NCBI GenBank assembly: GCA_902826695.1
Contig: CADEFU010000017.1
Location: 1 to 64,000 of the forward strand
Origin: an uncultured Alphaproteobacteria bacterium
GTDB lineage: Bacteria; Pseudomonadota; Alphaproteobacteria; Micropepsales; Micropepsaceae
DNA length: 64,000 bases
Reading direction: 5' to 3'
The notes beneath the pieces are model-generated. The model did not search any database. It worked only from the letters and a program-made list of their open reading frames with translations, and had not been told where the DNA came from. A program made the translations under genes and the position numbers. Of the stretch, positions 62,138-64,000 are shown in pieces; within the stretch, counting starts at the first letter, position 1; each line of letters begins with the position of its first letter.

Positions 62138-63559
62138 CTAAAGCGTCGGCGAAACGATGAACCGCGGCATCGGTATCTTCGCGACGCACGCATGATCGCG
62201 CCCGCCCTTTGCCGGATCGGCAAGGAAAGACCCGATCAAATCCGCGATGCACTTCGTCGAGCTGTTCGTGTGAAACCCGTTCGGAATGACGACATGCACG
62301 CGCGCGCCGAACATTTTCAGTGCCCCCTCGCCCCCTTGAGGCGGCGTCACCGGATCGGCCGCCCCCGAGATCGCCATGGCCGGCACGTCCGAACGAAACG
62401 CCTGCGTCATCTCAGCCGGCAGCGGCCGATGCGGCCAAACCGAGCACCCGGCCGCGAAGATGCGGATGTAGCTGTCCCGCGTGAAGCCGAACGCCATGTC
62501 GGCCGACTTCTCGCGTGATGCCCGCGTCTGATCCTCGCCGCACAAGATGCCCAGCATCGAGCCGAGCGACATTGTCTCGACCGACCACTCGCTGGTGGCG
62601 GCACCGAGCGCCACCAGCGGACCAAAGTTGTCCTGCGCAGCCTGCGCAATGGCATACGGCACGACGCTTCGGGTAAACCCAGCATAGAGCGCACCACGAA
62701 CGAACCCGGCCGCGCCGTCACGGTCGATAAAGGTGCTCTGCGTGCGACCCGTTCGGGGCTCAATGATGTCCTTCGAGAACGGCGCCCGCTCTGCACGTTT
62801 CAGAATTGCATCAAAGTCCGCCCGCAGGGTCGGGAACGCCGCGGCGCAAGCCTTGTCCTTCGCGCAATCGTCGAACATGCGCTCAAGCGCCGCCTGCCCG
62901 TAGCGCGGCGCACTCACGAAGATGGAGTCGTCCACCGGCGTCGCGCCATCAAGCACGACGGCGCGAACGCGCGCCCCGTAACGGCGCGTGTAGTGCTGCG
63001 CCACACGCGTCCCGAACGATCCGCCCCACATGTTGATCTTCGCGTATCCCATGGCGGCACGGAACCGCTCGATGTCCTCAACGATTTCGCGTGAAGAGTA
63101 GAACGCACCCTTGGGGCCGACTTTCGCCGCACACGCCGCCGCATCGCGTTTAAGCGCGCCCGCACCGTCTCGCTCAGGCGTCAGGGTGAACGCACAATCG
63201 AGCGCGCCCGACATGCCCGTGCCGCGAACGTCGAACAGCACGATGTCCCGCTCGCGCCTCGCCGGCGCAAAAGCCGAGTTGAGCCACGGCCCCATGCCCG
63301 TCGCCGCCTGTCCCGGCCCGCCCGCGAACACGAACAAGGGATCGGGCGCCGGTCGCGCCGTTGTCGCCGGCACGATCGCCGCGGTCACCTTGATTGTCTC
63401 GCTCGCGGGCGCCGCGTAGTCGAGCGGCACGCTGATCGAAACACACCGAACCGGCGTCTCGAACCCGTCGAGATGGCAGCGCGTTTCGGCGACGGGCGCC
63501 GCCTGCGCCGCCCCGGTAAACCCCACCACTGCAAGAAAGACCGTGCTGAATCGCAGCAT
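62138..63559 (-). CDS. Exported alpha/beta hydrolase (tripeptidyl aminopeptidase-like)
   Basis: 473 residues. Signal peptide MLRFSTVFLAVVGFTGAAQA. N-terminal hydrolase segment with FVFAGGPGQAATG, nucleophile WGGSFGTRVAQHY (Ser about 175) and C-terminal TAP-like domain (AISGAADPVTPP, catalytic Asp; NGFHTNSS, catalytic His). Likely a periplasmic proline/tripeptidyl aminopeptidase. 11 bases before the ATPase gene. Confidence 0.88.
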   Translation of the reverse strand: MLRFSTVFLAVVGFTGAAQAAPVAETRCHLDGFETPVRCVSISVPLDYAAPASETIKVTAAIVPATTARPAPDPLFVFAGGPGQAATGMGPWLNSAFAPARRERDIVLFDVRGTGMSGALDCAFTLTPERDGAGALKRDAAACAAKVGPKGAFYSSREIVEDIERFRAAMGYAKINMWGGSFGTRVAQHYTRRYGARVRAVVLDGATPVDDSIFVSAPRYGQAALERMFDDCAKDKACAAAFPTLRADFDAILKRAERAPFSKDIIEPRTGRTQSTFIDRDGAAGFVRGALYAGFTRSVVPYAIAQAAQDNFGPLVALGAATSEWSVETMSLGSMLGILCGEDQTRASREKSADMAFGFTRDSYIRIFAAGCSVWPHRPLPAEMTQAFRSDVPAMAISGAADPVTPPQGGEGALKMFGARVHVVIPNGFHTNSSTKCIADLIGSFLADPAKGGRDHACVAKIPMPRFIVSPTL

Positions 63560-63625
63560 CCCAACCCCACAAGAAAGCTCTCGTGGGTGAATAGTCTCAG
63601 CTGCCCGAAATCTCTTACACCGGCC

Positions 63626-64000
63626 TCAGAACTTGCTGACCAGGTTCACGAAAACGCCGCGGCTTGAGTAGCTTTGGTCCGTCAAATCGTCTGAGAAGTC
63701 TGTGAAACTGTAGCCGACGCCGACCTTCACATTGTCGTTGATGTGCCGGTAGACGGCGACCAGTGCGCCCGCACGGCTGTCGCCGGCGATATCGTTGGTA
63801 AGGTACCGCCCTTCGGCCACGACATCCCATGCGCGCACGGGACGCCAGTCGGCGCGCAGCACGCCCAGATGAGTGTTGCTCGAGACGAACGTATCGCTTT
63901 CGCGCGTTATCGACACACGCCCCTGGCGGTAGCCATACTTCGCGCCGATCGTGAACGCTTGCGTGAGGTCGTAGTTCGCGTCGATCGAGACGATCTGGCT
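63626..64000 (-). CDS. Outer-membrane beta-barrel protein, C-terminal part (partial)
   Basis: The frame is open to the window edge and ends with a stop at 63626-63628. About 124 residues alternate hydrophobic and polar as amphipathic beta strands (SIDANYDLTQAFTIGAKYGY, ALVAVYRHINDNVKVGVGYS), finishing with VNLVSKF, a C-terminal aromatic that is the signature of outer-membrane proteins. The N-terminal part is outside the window, so the protein cannot be named. Confidence 0.75.
   Translation of the reverse strand, partial: SQIVSIDANYDLTQAFTIGAKYGYRQGRVSITRESDTFVSSNTHLGVLRADWRPVRAWDVVAEGRYLTNDIAGDSRAGALVAVYRHINDNVKVGVGYSFTDFSDDLTDQSYSSRGVFVNLVSKF

Noticed and set aside
1-64000. CRISPR arrays, rRNA operons, intact transposases or prophage
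   Set aside because: No regularly spaced repeats, rRNA-like sequences, transposase motifs or phage structural genes were seen.

Overview
The window is chromosomal DNA of a GC-rich alphaproteobacterium. The heme block carries a Mic60/mitofilin-like gene between hemD and hemY, which is an alphaproteobacterial arrangement. The candidate SOS boxes are of the alphaproteobacterial GAAC-N7-GAAC type, and the metabolic genes (TRAP-TAXI transport, AtuA-type catabolism, 2-oxoacid:ferredoxin oxidoreductase) fit the same group. The order or genus cannot be fixed from this sequence. Genes are densely packed in short operons with many 1-base (TGATG) and 4-base (ATGA) overlaps.

Layout. 1-4.5 kb: end of hemC, hemD, mic60-like, hemY and an alpha/beta hydrolase. 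4.5-6 kb: a lipoprotein M28 peptidase, divergent from tRNA-Thr(CGT) and its promoter. 6-10.5 kb: an accessory stretch. It holds an ATCCGTT repeat array behind the tRNA, a secreted protein and a zeta-toxin-like kinase operon each preceded by a GAAC-N7-GAAC box, two small membrane/monooxygenase-fold genes behind a perfect palindrome, and a graveyard of gene 3' ends associated with a repeated GTAATCGTGTC element. 10.5-14.7 kb: an orphan hybrid histidine kinase, the intact TIM-barrel-like gene whose 3' end is duplicated in the graveyard, and a Crp/Fnr regulator.

14.9-26.3 kb: an eight-gene catabolic operon resembling the acyclic terpene utilisation (Atu) system. It encodes AtuA, both subunits of a biotin-dependent acyl-CoA carboxylase, an enoyl-CoA hydratase, a nitronate monooxygenase-like flavoprotein, a TIGR03084 protein and two paired acyl-CoA dehydrogenases. 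A divergent TetR regulator and a perfect 17-bp palindrome lie at its head. 26.4-33.4 kb: an FG-GAP propeller protein overlapping a LuxR solo, an EreA/ChaN-like secreted protein, a TRAP-TAXI transporter and ArfB. 33.4-36.8 kb: the transglutaminase / alpha-E / circularly permuted ATP-grasp triad. 36.9-42 kb: a DUF2855 protein, a cysteine-rich CxxCH secreted protein, a 32-residue membrane micropeptide and an M20 peptidase.

42.1-50.6 kb: a 2-oxoacid:ferredoxin oxidoreductase module (GltD-like flavoprotein with ferredoxin domains, korA, korB) coupled to an SDR and a small membrane protein, divergent from a LonH/YcbZ-type protease. 50.6-56.2 kb: a long inverted repeat, an FMN alpha-hydroxyacid oxidase group, and a probable membrane electron-transfer operon with two tiny membrane proteins, a Rieske/ferric-reductase-like protein, a cysteine-motif protein and a lipoprotein. 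56.3-59.2 kb: a decayed DUF1203 gene and an ada / 2OG-Fe oxygenase / aminoglycoside acetyltransferase-like operon. 59.2-64 kb: an ABC exporter coupled to an ECF sigma factor and a membrane protein, a secreted TAP-like hydrolase, and the end of an outer-membrane beta-barrel protein that runs off the window. No rRNA, CRISPR array, transposase or intact phage gene was seen.
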